This document shows positions 45,076-56,451 of a stretch of 64,000 nt of DNA, piece by piece. Origin of the DNA: Platanthera guangdongensis (taxonomy: Eukaryota; Streptophyta; Magnoliopsida; Asparagales; Orchidaceae); assembly GCA_039583875.1 (NCBI GenBank), contig CM077159.1:106169295-106233294 (forward strand), read 5' to 3'. A program made the translations under genes and the position numbers. The notes beneath the pieces are model-generated. The model was not told the DNA's origin. It searched no databases and was given only the letters and a program-made list of their open reading frames with translations. The first letter of the stretch is position 1. Every line of letters starts with the position of its first letter.

Positions 45076-47463
45076 ATGGCAGTGGAGGATGCAAGTTGTC
45101 TTGGAATTGATCTACTTATAGAGACGAACTGTGAACGGTGGAAGTCCTGTATGAAGAGCTTTCTTCTTGGCGAGGACCTTTGGGAGGTTGTATGCGGAGC
45201 AGGAAGACAAGAGGATACTGCTGGCAATGCTGAGGCGATGATAGCTTGGAAGGAGACAAATGCGAAAGCGGAGTCTATTCTCAAGCAGGTGATCTCATCG
45301 GAGCTCTTGGACCACATCAGTGGATGTCGGTCAGCTGCGGAGGTTTGGACTTCCCTTGATGGGTTGTTCAGGAAGAAGGTGAAGGTTGCTGCTGAAGATG
45401 GTCCCTCTACTTCGTATCAGGAAGAAAGGAGTGTTTCTCTTAGGCGTGATAGGAAGAGGAAGGAAGGACCAAGGTGCTATAAATGCAAGCAGCAAGGTCA
45501 TCTTCGGAAGGAGTGCAAGGTTACCTTGCTCTCGGCGAACGTTGCTCAGGTAGGGAGGAAGGAGAAGAACATAGTTGGGACATCAACTAGTTCTGGAGCT
45601 GATCGGAGGACTGCCATTGATAGTGCTGCTATCTGGCATGAAAGACTGGGGCATGTAGGGATGGACAAGCTGAAAGCAATGGCGGAAAGAAGACTCGTAA
45701 GAGGCTTGCCTAGATTGTCATCCTATGGCGATGGTCGGGGGTGTGCGGGATGTCAGGAAAGTGGAGTCTATCGCTTCATGGTTGACAAAGCACAATCCAG
45801 ATGTAAAGCACCATTGGCGGTTGTCCACTGTGCTCTGGTGGGACCGACCGTCACGGCCAGTCTTGGAGGCAGCAGGTTCATGCTGATATTGGTTGATGAC
45901 TATTCTAGGTATACTTTGGTATACTTCATGAAGAAGAAGTACAACATGGTACGCTTGTTTGTGGAGTTCAAGAAGCTTGTGGAAGGCCAGCTTGGCCGGA
46001 GGATCAAGGTGTTGAGGACAAGTCTCGGTGGTGAGTTTGGCTCAACCGAGTTCTCACGCTTTTGCAGGAAGCAAGGGATCCGGAAGGAGCTTTCTTGTGT
46101 ACATACTTCACAACAGGGTAGTATTGCAGCTCGGATGATCCGTTGGTTAATGGAGACCTGCAAGTGTTGGCTTCAGAGTAAAGGCATTCCGAAGGCTCTT
46201 TGGGCGGAAGGAATGGCCTGTGCTGCTCATGTCATCAACCGGATGCCTCTTAGTCCGATCATAGTGAAGACTCCTTATGAGCTGATGTTCGGAGTGAAGC
46301 CCTCAGTGAAGCACCTTTGGGTGTTTGGATCTACCTGCTATATACACTCTTCGGGTGCTCTCAAGACAAAGCTAGTCTTTGTTGGGTATGATGAGCAGAG
46401 AAGAAGATGGAGGTGTATGGATCCTGCGACGAAGAAACTCATAGTGTCGAGAGACATTGTTTTCAATGAGTTGACGCCGTATTGGGGTAGCTCTTACGTA
46501 GAGCTAGAGATAAGCACGTCAGATGTTGGGTTGAAGGAGGCTGCTGCTAAGGAAGTGGAGTTGCCTGAGTCACCAGGTGCTCCAGGTTGTTCTAGCTCCG
46601 GTGCAAAGGCATCAGAGTCGAGAAGAAGGGGGAGCGATGCTCCAGGATCTTCTGGCTCGAAGGCGGAGGCTTCCGGTTCAGGAATCAAGGGGAGCGATGT
46701 TCCAGGTAGTTCTTGTTCAAGAGGGGAGTCTTCTGGTTCAGGTAGCAGGTGGAGCGTTGCTCCAGGTGCTCTTGGTTCCAGCAAGGAGGCGTCTTGTTCA
46801 GGGAGCAAAGGGAGCATTGTTCCGGGTTTGCCCGGGAACGGAGCTGGTTCAATAGCAGCGGAGGTGGTTAGCCATGATCAGGTTCTTCGGAGATCAAAGA
46901 GGATCAGTAAGCCACCAGCTCGATATAGCGAAGGGAATACGGCGGACTTGGTCCCGTGTTTCCTTGTTAGCCCTCAAGTCGAGCAAGGTACTTCTGGCTG
47001 TGATGACCCCACTAGAATCAAGGAGGTGGTTGACACCAAGGCTGAAGAGGTGACTTCTCTCAGAGGTAACAAGGCTTGGGCTTTTGTGTCCAAGGAAGTT
47101 GGTGATACTCCTGTGATGCATGAGTGGAGGTTGAAGCTGAAGAAGGCAGAGGGAAGCATGGCTCCTTTTGGGAGATGCTGGAGGGCTCCATCATGGTCCA
47201 TGATATGCGGGGCGAGGACTATGTCTTTAACATCTCTTCGTAGATGCTATCGGAAGGACCAGGTGCGTGGTTACGGGAGCTGCTGGAGTTATTCACCACT
47301 TCTCACTTCAAGGGGGGGTGTTGAATTCTGTGAAGTGAAAGTTGGTGAATGGAAGGCTTGGGAAACCTATCCGCGCGGACTACGCGGACAAGGTTGGCGG
47401 ACTGCTAGGTCGGCAGGGATGTTGCAGGCGGTTTGCTCTGTGGCGGCCTGGGCGGTCTGTTAG
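45076..47463 (+). CDS. Element D ORF: Gag fused to integrase-like region, protease and RT missing
   Basis: I chose the ATG at 45076 (MAVEDASCLGIDLL) because the frame upstream runs through the primer site and LTR. Residues 1-120 are a copia-type Gag (WKSCMKSFLLGEDLWEVV, AEVWTSLDGLF). A CCHC knuckle CYKCKQQGHLRKEC lies near 134-147. The frame then passes directly to the GAG-pre-integrase region (WHERLGHVGMDKLKAM), with no protease. The integrase-like core has A253, S316 and A352 where copia integrases have D, D and E; the 35-residue spacing is kept. A serine/glycine repeat (about 500-590) and a short, altered RT remnant (EEVTSLRGNKAWAFVSKEV) follow. The frame ends at 47463 inside the 3' LTR. 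It is open over about 795 codons. Confidence 0.88.
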   Translation: MAVEDASCLGIDLLIETNCERWKSCMKSFLLGEDLWEVVCGAGRQEDTAGNAEAMIAWKETNAKAESILKQVISSELLDHISGCRSAAEVWTSLDGLFRKKVKVAAEDGPSTSYQEERSVSLRRDRKRKEGPRCYKCKQQGHLRKECKVTLLSANVAQVGRKEKNIVGTSTSSGADRRTAIDSAAIWHERLGHVGMDKLKAMAERRLVRGLPRLSSYGDGRGCAGCQESGVYRFMVDKAQSRCKAPLAVVHCALVGPTVTASLGGSRFMLILVDDYSRYTLVYFMKKKYNMVRLFVEFKKLVEGQLGRRIKVLRTSLGGEFGSTEFSRFCRKQGIRKELSCVHTSQQGSIAARMIRWLMETCKCWLQSKGIPKALWAEGMACAAHVINRMPLSPIIVKTPYELMFGVKPSVKHLWVFGSTCYIHSSGALKTKLVFVGYDEQRRRWRCMDPATKKLIVSRDIVFNELTPYWGSSYVELEISTSDVGLKEAAAKEVELPESPGAPGCSSSGAKASESRRRGSDAPGSSGSKAEASGSGIKGSDVPGSSCSRGESSGSGSRWSVAPGALGSSKEASCSGSKGSIVPGLPGNGAGSIAAEVVSHDQVLRRSKRISKPPARYSEGNTADLVPCFLVSPQVEQGTSGCDDPTRIKEVVDTKAEEVTSLRGNKAWAFVSKEVGDTPVMHEWRLKLKKAEGSMAPFGRCWRAPSWSMICGARTMSLTSLRRCYRKDQVRGYGSCWSYSPLLTSRGGVEFCEVKVGEWKAWETYPRGLRGQGWRTARSAGMLQAVCSVAAWAVC
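46571..46830 (+). repeat. 60-bp coding minisatellite in element D ORF
   Basis: Units start at 46631, 46691, 46751 and 46811 with an exact 60-bp period, plus a partial diverged unit before. Each begins GGAGC(G/A)(A/T)TG(C/T)TCC and encodes a 20-residue Ser/Gly-rich unit of the form GS-D-x-PGSS-S-x-x-E-x-SGSG. Confidence 0.85.
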
Positions 47464-49236
47464 CAGCAGCAGTCTGACAGGCCAGTGTATGCTCAGCAGG
47501 CGGTTGACTCCCAGGAAGTAACCGGGCGGATAGAAATGCTATCCGCGGAGTCTGGCATGAAGCGGACTGAAGAACTGGAGCTCGGCAGACCGGTTTGGCA
47601 GTTGCCATGGTCTTGCTCTAGTGAAGCGGAAAGTGGAAGTCGCGGAGACCGCCGGTCAGCGCGGACAGAAACTGGAGGTCGCCCGGTATGGCGGGCTAGA
47701 TTCAGTGTCCGCAAATAAGTGCGGACTGGCCCTTGTGGCCAGTGGACTGGACTTGGTGAGTTTTGGACCAAGTCCAGGATGGCTCAGTCCGGGGAGATCG
47801 CGCAGTGGAGCGCGGGCTGGTTTCTCAGTCCGCCAAGCATAGTAGAAGCATTGTTGTCTTGTTTGCTAGCTTGGGGAAATGCGGACTTGAGAATTGCTTG
47901 TGCATAAGCGTGCGGACTGGAGCCAGAGTCCGCTGAGTCCGATATAGCCTTGTAATGAGGTTGACTCAGGGATGCGGACTGAGGCAGTCAGCAGGAATGC
48001 GGACTGGAGAAGTCTGCAGTGCATGCGGACTGGAGTCTGTTGTTAGCAGACTGCATTGGCGTGTCCGCTAAGTCCGGAGGTGCCTTGGAGGAGGCAATGG
48101 ACTTGGGATATGCGGACGGAAGCAGGGTGTCCGCTGAGTCCGGCAGGTGCCTTGATGGCGAGGCTGCGGGCTCGGGGTTTGCAGGCTGATGCCTTGTCCG
48201 CAGATTGGCGGACACAGCTATTGTGGAGTCCGGCTGTGGTGGCCCTGGCTTGGCCTCTGGCGGCAAGGCGGGCTGGATATTGGAGTCCGGCCTTGGAGAA
48301 GCTGGGGAGGACTGGCTATCTGCACAGGAGCGGCGAACTGGAATGTGTGTCCGCGGGCTGGCGGACACACTATTTCTTGCTACAGGATGTGGCGGTGATC
48401 CTATCGGCTAGGGTGGTGACCATACTCATCATCGTGCCTATAAATAGGACCCATGTCACATCAGGAGTAACGGAACCTGGACCGAAGTAAGTGAACAGTA
48501 ATTGAGCTCGCGTAAGTTGCTGCGGTCTGGACTTTGGTGTCCGCGCGGATAGAGAGTTGACCCGGTTGTGATGTGCAGGTTGTGCGGATAGCGCTGGAAA
48601 GCCAGGACTTGGCTCTGATTGCGGTCAGGGACAGTGCGGACTCTGCGGTTAAGAAACAGGCGTTAAACAGCAGGTCGCGGATAGCGACCAGGCGGTCTCC
48701 TCTTTGGCAACTTGGTTCGGGGTTCAGGAAGTCGCCTGCTTCAGGCGGACTGTTCCATTCGGTGACACAGCTTGTGCGGTCTGGCGGCTAGGCGACCTCG
48801 CGGTCAGGCGGCCTGCAGATCGGCGGTGAAGAGCTAAGCATTGGAAGAAAGGGTGAGTCCGCGCGGCTTGGGTTGCGGTCTGCCGACCTTGCGGACTGAG
48901 CGGACTCCACAGCAGTAGGTCGGCGGCTTGTTGATTGAGTCCGCGCGGCTTGATTTTTGTTCTTGTCTTTGTAACTGTCTCTGCTCTCCCGGTGTTGGGG
49001 TTTGGTGAAGCATGTCTTGCCATGTATGTCTCGCCTTGTAAAGAAGTTTGCTCTTGATCAATAAAGAAGCTTGTGTTGCATGTGTTGCTGGTTGTTACTG
49101 GTTTGTTGAGATAACCCTTGCTAACTCCACGATCCGAGAAAACTTTCAACAATATAAGTGGGCGTATCCTCCTCCGGTTTGTTGAATTTCAACAGGGTAT
49201 CCAAGGGGGCGTCTGCGGTTTTGTTGAATTTTAACA
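47319..49236 (+). mobile_element. Element D 3' LTR
   Basis: It is a copy of 43054-44989, with TATAAATA at 48439-48446. It lacks about 18 bp relative to the 5' LTR near 47460 (GTTAGCAGCAGCAG in place of a longer GCGGACTACGCGG segment). Confidence 0.93.
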
Positions 49237-49299
49237 GGTTACTTATTGCCTTCCTGTGTCTGAATTTTGAGGATGAAATTTCTTGTAGGAGGGGAGAAT

Positions 49300-51848
49300 T
49301 GTAACAGCCCGATTTTCTCATCAGGCAATTTTTGGGTGACATGGCCTAGGACACGGGCGTGTCCCAGGGCGTGTCAAGCTGGAGTCGACGATTTGGCCGT
49401 GAGGTCGACGAAATTTGGAGTCGACGGTCGTCGAACAGCAGACACGGCCTGAGACACGGGCGTGTCTCAGGGCGTGTCGAGGCCGTGTCGACGATCGGCC
49501 TGGGTGTTGACGTTTTTTCGCTCGACGATGTGTCGAGAGGGGGCACATGGCCAAGGACACGGGCGTGTCCGAAGTCGTGTCGTGTGCTCGACGACTTTTG
49601 CTCGACGATCGTCGAGTGTCGGGATGTAGGCGTCGAGTGTCGAGGAGTTGCACACGGCCTGTGACACGGACGTGTCACACGGCATGTCAATTCGGGTCGA
49701 CGAACTCAGCCCGATGAAAAGTTTCGAAAGGGCGTGTCTTCGTGCCGTTGTTGGCACACGGCCTGGGACACGGGCGTGTCACAGGCCGTGTGAAGTCTCG
49801 GGTTGGTCTGGGATTATTTTCGCCAATGAACACGGCCACAAACACGGGCGTGTCTGAAGGCGTGTTGGGTGACACGGCCCATGACACGGACGTATCCCGT
49901 GGGCGTGTCACTGGTTTGGATAAGTCAGTTGACCACCACTTGAGGCACACGGCCTGGGACACGGGCGTGTCACAGGCCGTGTCAGGTCAAATTCAGCTTT
50001 TCTGGCATTTTTGTGGCCGTCCATTCCTTCAGCCTGGATCCAAAGGCTGAGCTTCTTTCCTCTTTTCCTAAAGGTCGAAAACTGAGAACTTATTCTCATT
50101 TTACTTGGCCTTCATCTTTTTACAAGTTAAAGAGAGAAAGGGAGGGGAAGAAGAAGAAAGAAGAGGAAGGGCTGCTGCTGGTGGTGCTGCGGTTTACCGA
50201 CAAGAGATCCGAAGCCGGCGTTGCGGAGGAAAAGCTCTTGTGGTCCATTCAAGCTAGCTTTGCATTCATGGCACCGAAGCGGTCGTCAAGGGTAACGACT
50301 TTTCTTCCTAGCCATGTGAAGGCTTCCTTTTGGCATATATTTGTGATTCCCCCACCAAGAGGTAGCTGATTTTGGGAGTCTTTGGGTGGATTCATGGAAT
50401 ACTCTTTGTTGGCATATAGATCCGGAAATGGAGTACGGAATAGGCATGCTGTGTGAAGCCCATTTGGACAGGTTGGTCTGGATTGGTGATGTTGCATACG
50501 AACCAGAGAAGACTCCGTACTAAACGTGTAGTTTAAGGAGTCAACGGGTTATGCCTGCGAAAAGGAGTTGCAGGAAGTACTGGAGTGGTAGTCCAGGAAA
50601 ATATCCGTGTTATGTTTGTGGGTCCAACCTGTGAATGAGGCACATGAAGTACTGGTGTGACCAGGAAAGGCCCTTTTATGATGCTTGATGTCGTAGGGTG
50701 TCCACCTGTGAAGCGAGTAACAGGAAGTACTGGCATGGTAGCCAGGAAAGACCCCTAATATTTGTGATTTTGCGGTGTCCACCTGTGAAGAGAGTAACAG
50801 GAAGTACTGGGATGCCCAGGAAAGACCCGCTGTTGTGATAAGGAAATGGGTATAGAGAAATACCCAGGTTGTGTGCCAAGAACAGGATTAGTGAGACCGA
50901 CCCGCGCCTTTGATTAAGCCATGAGTACGCTGTACTCGGAGAAGGCAAGGCGATTTGAGCAACTGGGGGTGGAGGATCCGACCTGCGCTATGTCCGTCCG
51001 ACGTAAGACCAAAAGGTGCGGTCTATTGGAGCGCATAGCAAGAGTCTTCGGCCTGCGCGCCATGACACAATGGGGGGCTACGAGCCATCCCGGTGTAGGA
51101 AGACTAACTCCGGCTGCACGCCATGGAGTAAATGCTCAAGAGATTTACCGTTGGGTTGTGACCCTGATACGGTGGTGGGCAAGAGCTTTGCCAGAACACC
51201 AAGAATGTGCCCTGAGTGCACGGACCGTTGGGCCGGGTGGCGAACGGTTGTGATGGCTTGTGTGCGTGAAAGCACATTTTAATGAGATATATTGCCATAC
51301 TGTGATATGATATGCCTGCAGGGAAGATTACCGCTGCCCCGAGAAAAGGGGTAGGGTCGTTATAATTTGGTCAGCTGAACGCTGACCGTTGCTTTTGTTT
51401 GCCACCGTTGGGTGGATTGTCCCTGTACAGGTGCTGGAGAGCTGAGCGGGACACATAAAGGTTGATGTCCCTGCTGCTGTTGCTGCTACTGCTGCTAGCC
51501 CTCGAAGGCTATATGTGTTGCTTGTTGTGTGTTTTCCTTTATTGTGGCTGGCCTGCGCGCCAATGTTAAAGCCACTGTGTGAAAGCCATGTAAGGCTATA
51601 AGGCCATCTTTTGTACTCTTGTAAGACATTCCTATGGATGATATATACAACGTGGGTTGTGTTATATGTTGGACATTCACTGGTGGAGTTCAAGTTGTAG
51701 TCTAGGCTTCTGCTAGAATGCTTTGTGATAGGTGTGATGCGCTACTCTGGTATCATCCTGTACCTTCACCGCCTGTTTTGTGATATATACTGTGGGGCCC
51801 CGGCAGGACCTTCTAGAATATACCATATGAACGGATGGGGTTGTTTCA
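49300..51848 (+). mobile_element. Element C 3' LTR
   Basis: It has the same layout as 35670-38194, with the palindrome array at about 49335-49985, CTCGACGATCGTCGAG at 49601-49616 and CAGGAAGTACTGG-type repeats near 50570-50815. It ends GTTTCA in place of GTTACA. Confidence 0.93.
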
Positions 51849-51853
51849 GTTTC

Positions 51854-52253
51854 CGTCACCATCTCTGTCACCATCTGTATGGTCCTTGCTTCCCGCAATT
51901 TAGTAATATGTCCTTGCTTCCCGCAGACAGCAGGTTATGCAGCAAGACAGCCAGGTCAGGACAACAGGGCCTGAAAGGACGGTGTCGTCGCTACTGTCAG
52001 TTACTGATGGGAGTTTTGAGAGACTCATTATGTAGATCCTTTTGGCAAGTTTTACTCGTACTCTGATATTTTAGAAGCTTGTTGATGCTTCTTTTATTTG
52101 ATATACTTTTGGACTATTTACTTATGTGTGGATTTGACTTCTGTTATATATTCTTGGTTGGGTTGGCAATGCTTGATATTGATTGTAGCCGGCAAGATTG
52201 GCGTCTTGTGGATCAGGTTAGCCCGTATGCTGATGCTACCGCAAGGCGGCTGT
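51854..52253 (-). other. Element H internal sequence resumed after element C
   Basis: This continues the sequence broken at 35669, since C's duplication GTTTC is at 51849-51853. CTTGCTTCCCGCA occurs twice (near 51885 and 51912). I see no retroelement domain in either strand. F begins at 52254. Confidence 0.6.
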
Positions 52254-54296
52254 TGTTGGGTACATTGGTTCTAATGTACCTGATTTGAAGAAGCCTCACC
52301 CAACTCAATGATATACATCAAAATGTATTTGATGTATTTTGAGTTTACTTGTGCAGGCTAAGTATTTACAGGAAAGAAGAAAAAGTTTCTAAGTCCATGT
52401 GTCGACACCCAGAGGGAAAGTGTCGACACTTAAGAAGACCTGTGTCGACACCCAGGCAAGCAGTGTCGACACTTGGAGTCATTGTGTCGACTCCTGGGAT
52501 GCAGAGTCGACACCAGACAGAAAGTGTCGACACAAGTAGCTGTGTCGACACTCAATGAAGAAAAGTGCAGTGAAGCAGTGTCGACACTTAGCAGTTGTGT
52601 CGACACCCAGTGAAACTGTGTCTACATCAGAAAGTGTCGACACTTGGAGGCTGTGTCGACACTCAGCAAAAGCTAGCAGAGACTAAGTACAAGTGTCGAC
52701 ACCCAGAGCAATGTGTCGACACATAACAGAAGAGTCAACACTTGAAGAAAGTGTCGACACAAGAAAGAATGTGTCGACACTTAGCTGAAGACTCAACACT
52801 TGAAGAAAGTGTCGACACAAGGAGCTGTGTCGACACTTAGCAAAGATCAGCAAAGTTCAAGAATATTCTAAGTACAAGTGTCGACACTAAGGAGATGTGT
52901 CGACACTCAGCTGAAGTCTCAACAGAAGAAGAATGTGTCGACACAAGGAGCTGTGTCGACACACAGCAAGTATCAACACTAAAGACATGTGTCGACAGCA
53001 AGAAGAAGTGTCGACACTCAGCGAGTTCAACACATGAAGATGTGTCGACACAAAGGTATTGTGTCGACACTTAGAAGAATTCAGCAAAATACTGAAGTAC
53101 AAGGACTAGTGTCGACACACTTTATCAGTGTCGACACATGAAGAAGAAGCAGTGTCGAGATATAAAATCTACAACACAAGGAGTTGTGTCGACACCTTGT
53201 AGGCTAGTGTCGACACTTAGACAACTTGTGTCGACACTTGGTCTATAAGTGTCGACACTTAAAGACAGAAAGTCTCGACACTTGCAGACAGTTACAGAAT
53301 TTTCAAGAATTGACTGGATGACTTGACAGCTGCCATTCCAGCCGGTCTACAGCACCTGTCAGAGTTGTCAGAAATCAGTTATGAACCGGACCAGCCGGTT
53401 ACCATGAAGAAGGCCTATAAATAGGCTTATATAGTCTACAGAAACTGTTGTTGAAGTTGTTGATTGAACACAAGTACAAGTGATCAATATACAAAGAAGA
53501 TCTAGCTATTCCTTGAAGAATCTAGTGAAGATCTAAGAAGTTGGAGAGAGAGAACTCCATCCAAGAAATCAGCTGTTGGAACCCAGCTGAGAAGAAGGGT
53601 TCAGATTTATTCTGAATCTTAAGTAGCAGAGATCAAGGATCAACTGCAGAGGAATCAGTCTTATTGTGTTCTACATTCAAGAAGCTTTGAAGAAAGCCAA
53701 GTCAGATTGATTTCAGCTGAGTTCTTCCAAGAACTCATCAAGAAACTCACATCTCATCTCTCTATTCTCTGAGTTGTTGAGTTAACATTATTGTATTCAT
53801 TTTTATCTTGTAGGATCCTTAGGGATCTGAGTTTTGTAAGCCTGCAATTATAAAGGCTGAGTGTAGGGCTTGAGAGCCTGAGTGTAGGAGATTGGAATCT
53901 CTGAGTGTAGGCCTATTGTGGCTGAGTGTAGGCCTTGGTGGCTGAGTGTAGGCCTTGGTGGCTGAGTGTAGGCTTTGTGAAGAAGCTGAGTTGTAGGGCC
54001 TTGGGCCTGAGGTGTAGGAACCTATTTTGGGGTTCTTAGATAGTGGAGAAGTTGGGCCGAATCTAGTACACTACTAGATAGGCGAAGGGGGAAGTGGATG
54101 TACCCAAACCTTGGGGAACCACTATAAAACTGTGTGTCTACTGTGAGCTGTGATATTCTGTGATAGCTGTGTGATTGCTGTGATAAAGTAGCTAGAATTC
54201 TGTGTTAGATTCTGTTTTCTGCCATAAAAAGTGAAAAAGTTCAAGTCACCTATTCACCCCCCCCCCCCTCTAGGTGTTTAGGTACAATATCTTTCA
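52254..54296 (+). mobile_element. Element F 5' LTR
   Basis: It is 2,043 bp with B's layout: GTGTCGACAC array about 52399-53280, TATAAATA at 53416, mini-hairpin string 53840-54035 and a C-run near 54258. The palindrome cores match B's while the spacers are visibly more diverged. Confidence 0.93.
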
Positions 54297-54401
54297 AGTG
54301 GTATCAGAGGGAGGTTCCTCAAAAGAGGACATAACTGTCTGAGTAGATCTTGTTGGCAGATTCAGTTTAAGTCAATTACAGAATCAAGAAAATCAAGAAC
54401 C

Positions 54402-56445
54402 ATGGGTTCCACTGAGAATCACAAGGAATTATGATCCATGAAGCTACCCATATGTAGAAAAGAGATCTTTGGTATCTGGAAGGAAAGGGTGAGACTTTTT
54501 ATGGAAGCCTCAGACCCTAGGATTTATATCACAGTCAAAGAAGGGCCATATGTGCCCATGAAGGTGTCAGTCTTAGATGCAAATCAGAGAACACCTAAGG
54601 ATTTCTCTGAAATGACAAAGGATGAAATTGTTCTAGCCACTATGGATAAGAGGGCTCAGAACATAATAGTGCGTGTCATAGATGATGCAACTTTTCAGAA
54701 TTTGATACACTGTAAGACAGCTAAAGAAATGTGGGATACTCTTATTGTGTACATGGAGGGTTCTGAAGAAGTTAGGCAAGACAGAAAATCCTTGCTAAAC
54801 CAAGAATATGAAAGTTTTAGATAAGGAAAAACTGATAGCATAACTGAATGCTATAAGAAGTTCTACAGGATTGTGAATGAGCTCATGTCCTATGGCAGAG
54901 AGTTCAGTAATAATGAACTCAATGATAAGTTTCTAAGGTCCCTAACAAAAGATTGGGACACCAAGATCTGTGCCATTAGGGAAATGGCAAAGTTGGGAGA
55001 AATTCCTCCACCAACACTATTTGGCAAACTGCTGTCTTATGAAATACAGTTAATGGTGAGGAAAGAAGAGTAGAAATCAACAAGAAGTGAACACAAAGAA
55101 AGAACAGTTGCCTTCAAAACAGAAGCCCCCAGAAAGTACAGGAGTAAGCCACCAACTCCACCTCCAAAGGTTGCTGAAACTGAGTCAGATGAGTCAGCAA
55201 GTACAAAGTATGAAAGCAGTGAAAGTGATGAGGTCTTTGCTGCCTTTACAAGACATTTCCAGAAGTTCTTAAAGAAGAAACAGTGGAGGACAAGGCCATC
55301 TACTTCACAGGGAAAAGAAGACTATTATCAGAATAAAAAGTCTTCAAAGAAAGACAGGAAAAAGACCAAGTCTAGCAAAGCAACACTATCAAAAATTGTA
55401 TGCTATTGATGTAATAGACAAGGCCATATTATTGCAGATTGTCCAGAAAAAAAGGAAGGAGTCTAGTGACAAGAAAAGGACTCTATACAAGGGCAAGAAG
55501 GAAAAGTCACTTGTTGCCAAGAAGGACAAGAGCCTGTCAGATATTTCTTCATCAGAAACTGAGTCAGATGCTGAGGCATATATAGGACTGTTTGCTGAGG
55601 AAGAAGAAGAAGAGTTCATGCAGATTATGAATTCTATATATGAACAAGAGGACAGTCAGTGCCAAGGGCTAATGGCATTGACAGAAAGTGACAAAATCCT
55701 GGAGCAGTCAGGACCTAGTAAGGTACAACATTGTTCTTTTAGTTCAATTTCTTGTGCCAGTACAGAATCAGATTCATCATCATCAAATGATGAGAGTGCA
55801 TCTGAGTCTGAAGAGGATATTCATCAGTTGATAGATGAATATAAAGTTCTGTTGCAAGCTTATAAGAAGAGCAAGTCCCTAGCCAAAAGTCAGGCAAAGG
55901 AAAGTGCTAATCTCAAAGCTGCTGCAACTGATTTTGAGAAGTTATTTGATCAAAAGCTTAATGAGATAGCCAGACTGAAGCACATAACTGCGATTCAGAT
56001 GGGGACTATAACATATAATAATGATCAAATCAAGAGTCTGGAGATTAATCTTCAGAAGGAGAAAGACTTAGTTGCTAGGTTTTCTAAACCTAAGTCAGTT
56101 CTACCCCTAATTGATGAATTTGTTCATCACAAAGGTAAAGCTGGACTGGGATTTACTAGACCTGCAAGGACTGTTCAGTCCAAGTCCAAGTCCAAGGGCA
56201 AAGCCCCAACTCTCAACAAGTCAGCTGTAGATAAAACAACAAAGATAGTACCTAAGCAAAGGTACAATAAGTTTGAGTGTTGGTGCTGTGGCAAGGTGGG
56301 CCACTTTGCAATGGACTGTTGGCACAATGCTAGTGCCAAAGTGAGTAGAAAACTGCCTGTAGGAAAGCCTGCAGGTAGCTTTGTCAGGATGCAAACTAAC
56401 AAGTACCAAGGACCCAAGAATTCTTTGGGTTCTAAGGTTCACTAA
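54402..56445 (+). pseudogene. gag: Element F gag (several stops and a frameshift)
   Basis: It starts MGSTENHKEL and then a stop at 54432-54434. Further stops lie at 54822-54824, 55071-55073 and at the first zinc knuckle (CY-stop-CNRQGH, near 55410). A one-base length change lies in the A-run near 55447-55455. The C-terminal part (55460-56445) is open and has the second knuckle CWCCGKVGHFAMDC. The final TAA (56443-56445) is at the same place as B's gag stop. Confidence 0.93.
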
Positions 56446-56451
56446 TCTGTT

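Larger units (their letters stand above)
43054..49236 (+). mobile_element. Element D: non-autonomous Ty1/copia element with gag-integrase ORF
   Basis: LTRs are 43054-44989 (1,936 bp) and 47319-49236 (1,918 bp), TGTTGAATTC...TTTTAACA. The 5-bp duplication is GGTTA at 43049-43053 and 49237-49241. The primer site TGGTATCAGAGCC starts at 44990, and AAGGGGGGG precedes the 3' LTR. The internal part is only 2.3 kb and holds one open frame. Protease, most of RT and RNase H are absent. The LTRs carry many GCGGACT motifs. Confidence 0.95.
35670..51848 (+). mobile_element. Element C: Ty3/gypsy chromovirus-type retrotransposon (with D inside)
   Basis: LTRs are 35670-38194 (2,525 bp) and 49300-51848 (2,549 bp), both TGTAACAGCC at the start and ending TTGTTACA or TTGTTTCA. 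The duplication is GTTTC at 35665-35669 and 51849-51853. Internal order is gag, protease, RT, RNase H, integrase, then a 3' UTR split by D. The polypurine tract AGGAGGGGAGAAT precedes the 3' LTR. Net size without D is about 10 kb. Integrase with an FHISVLRK motif and a chromodomain-like tail suggests the Tekay/Del group of chromoviruses, which is inference. Confidence 0.95.
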
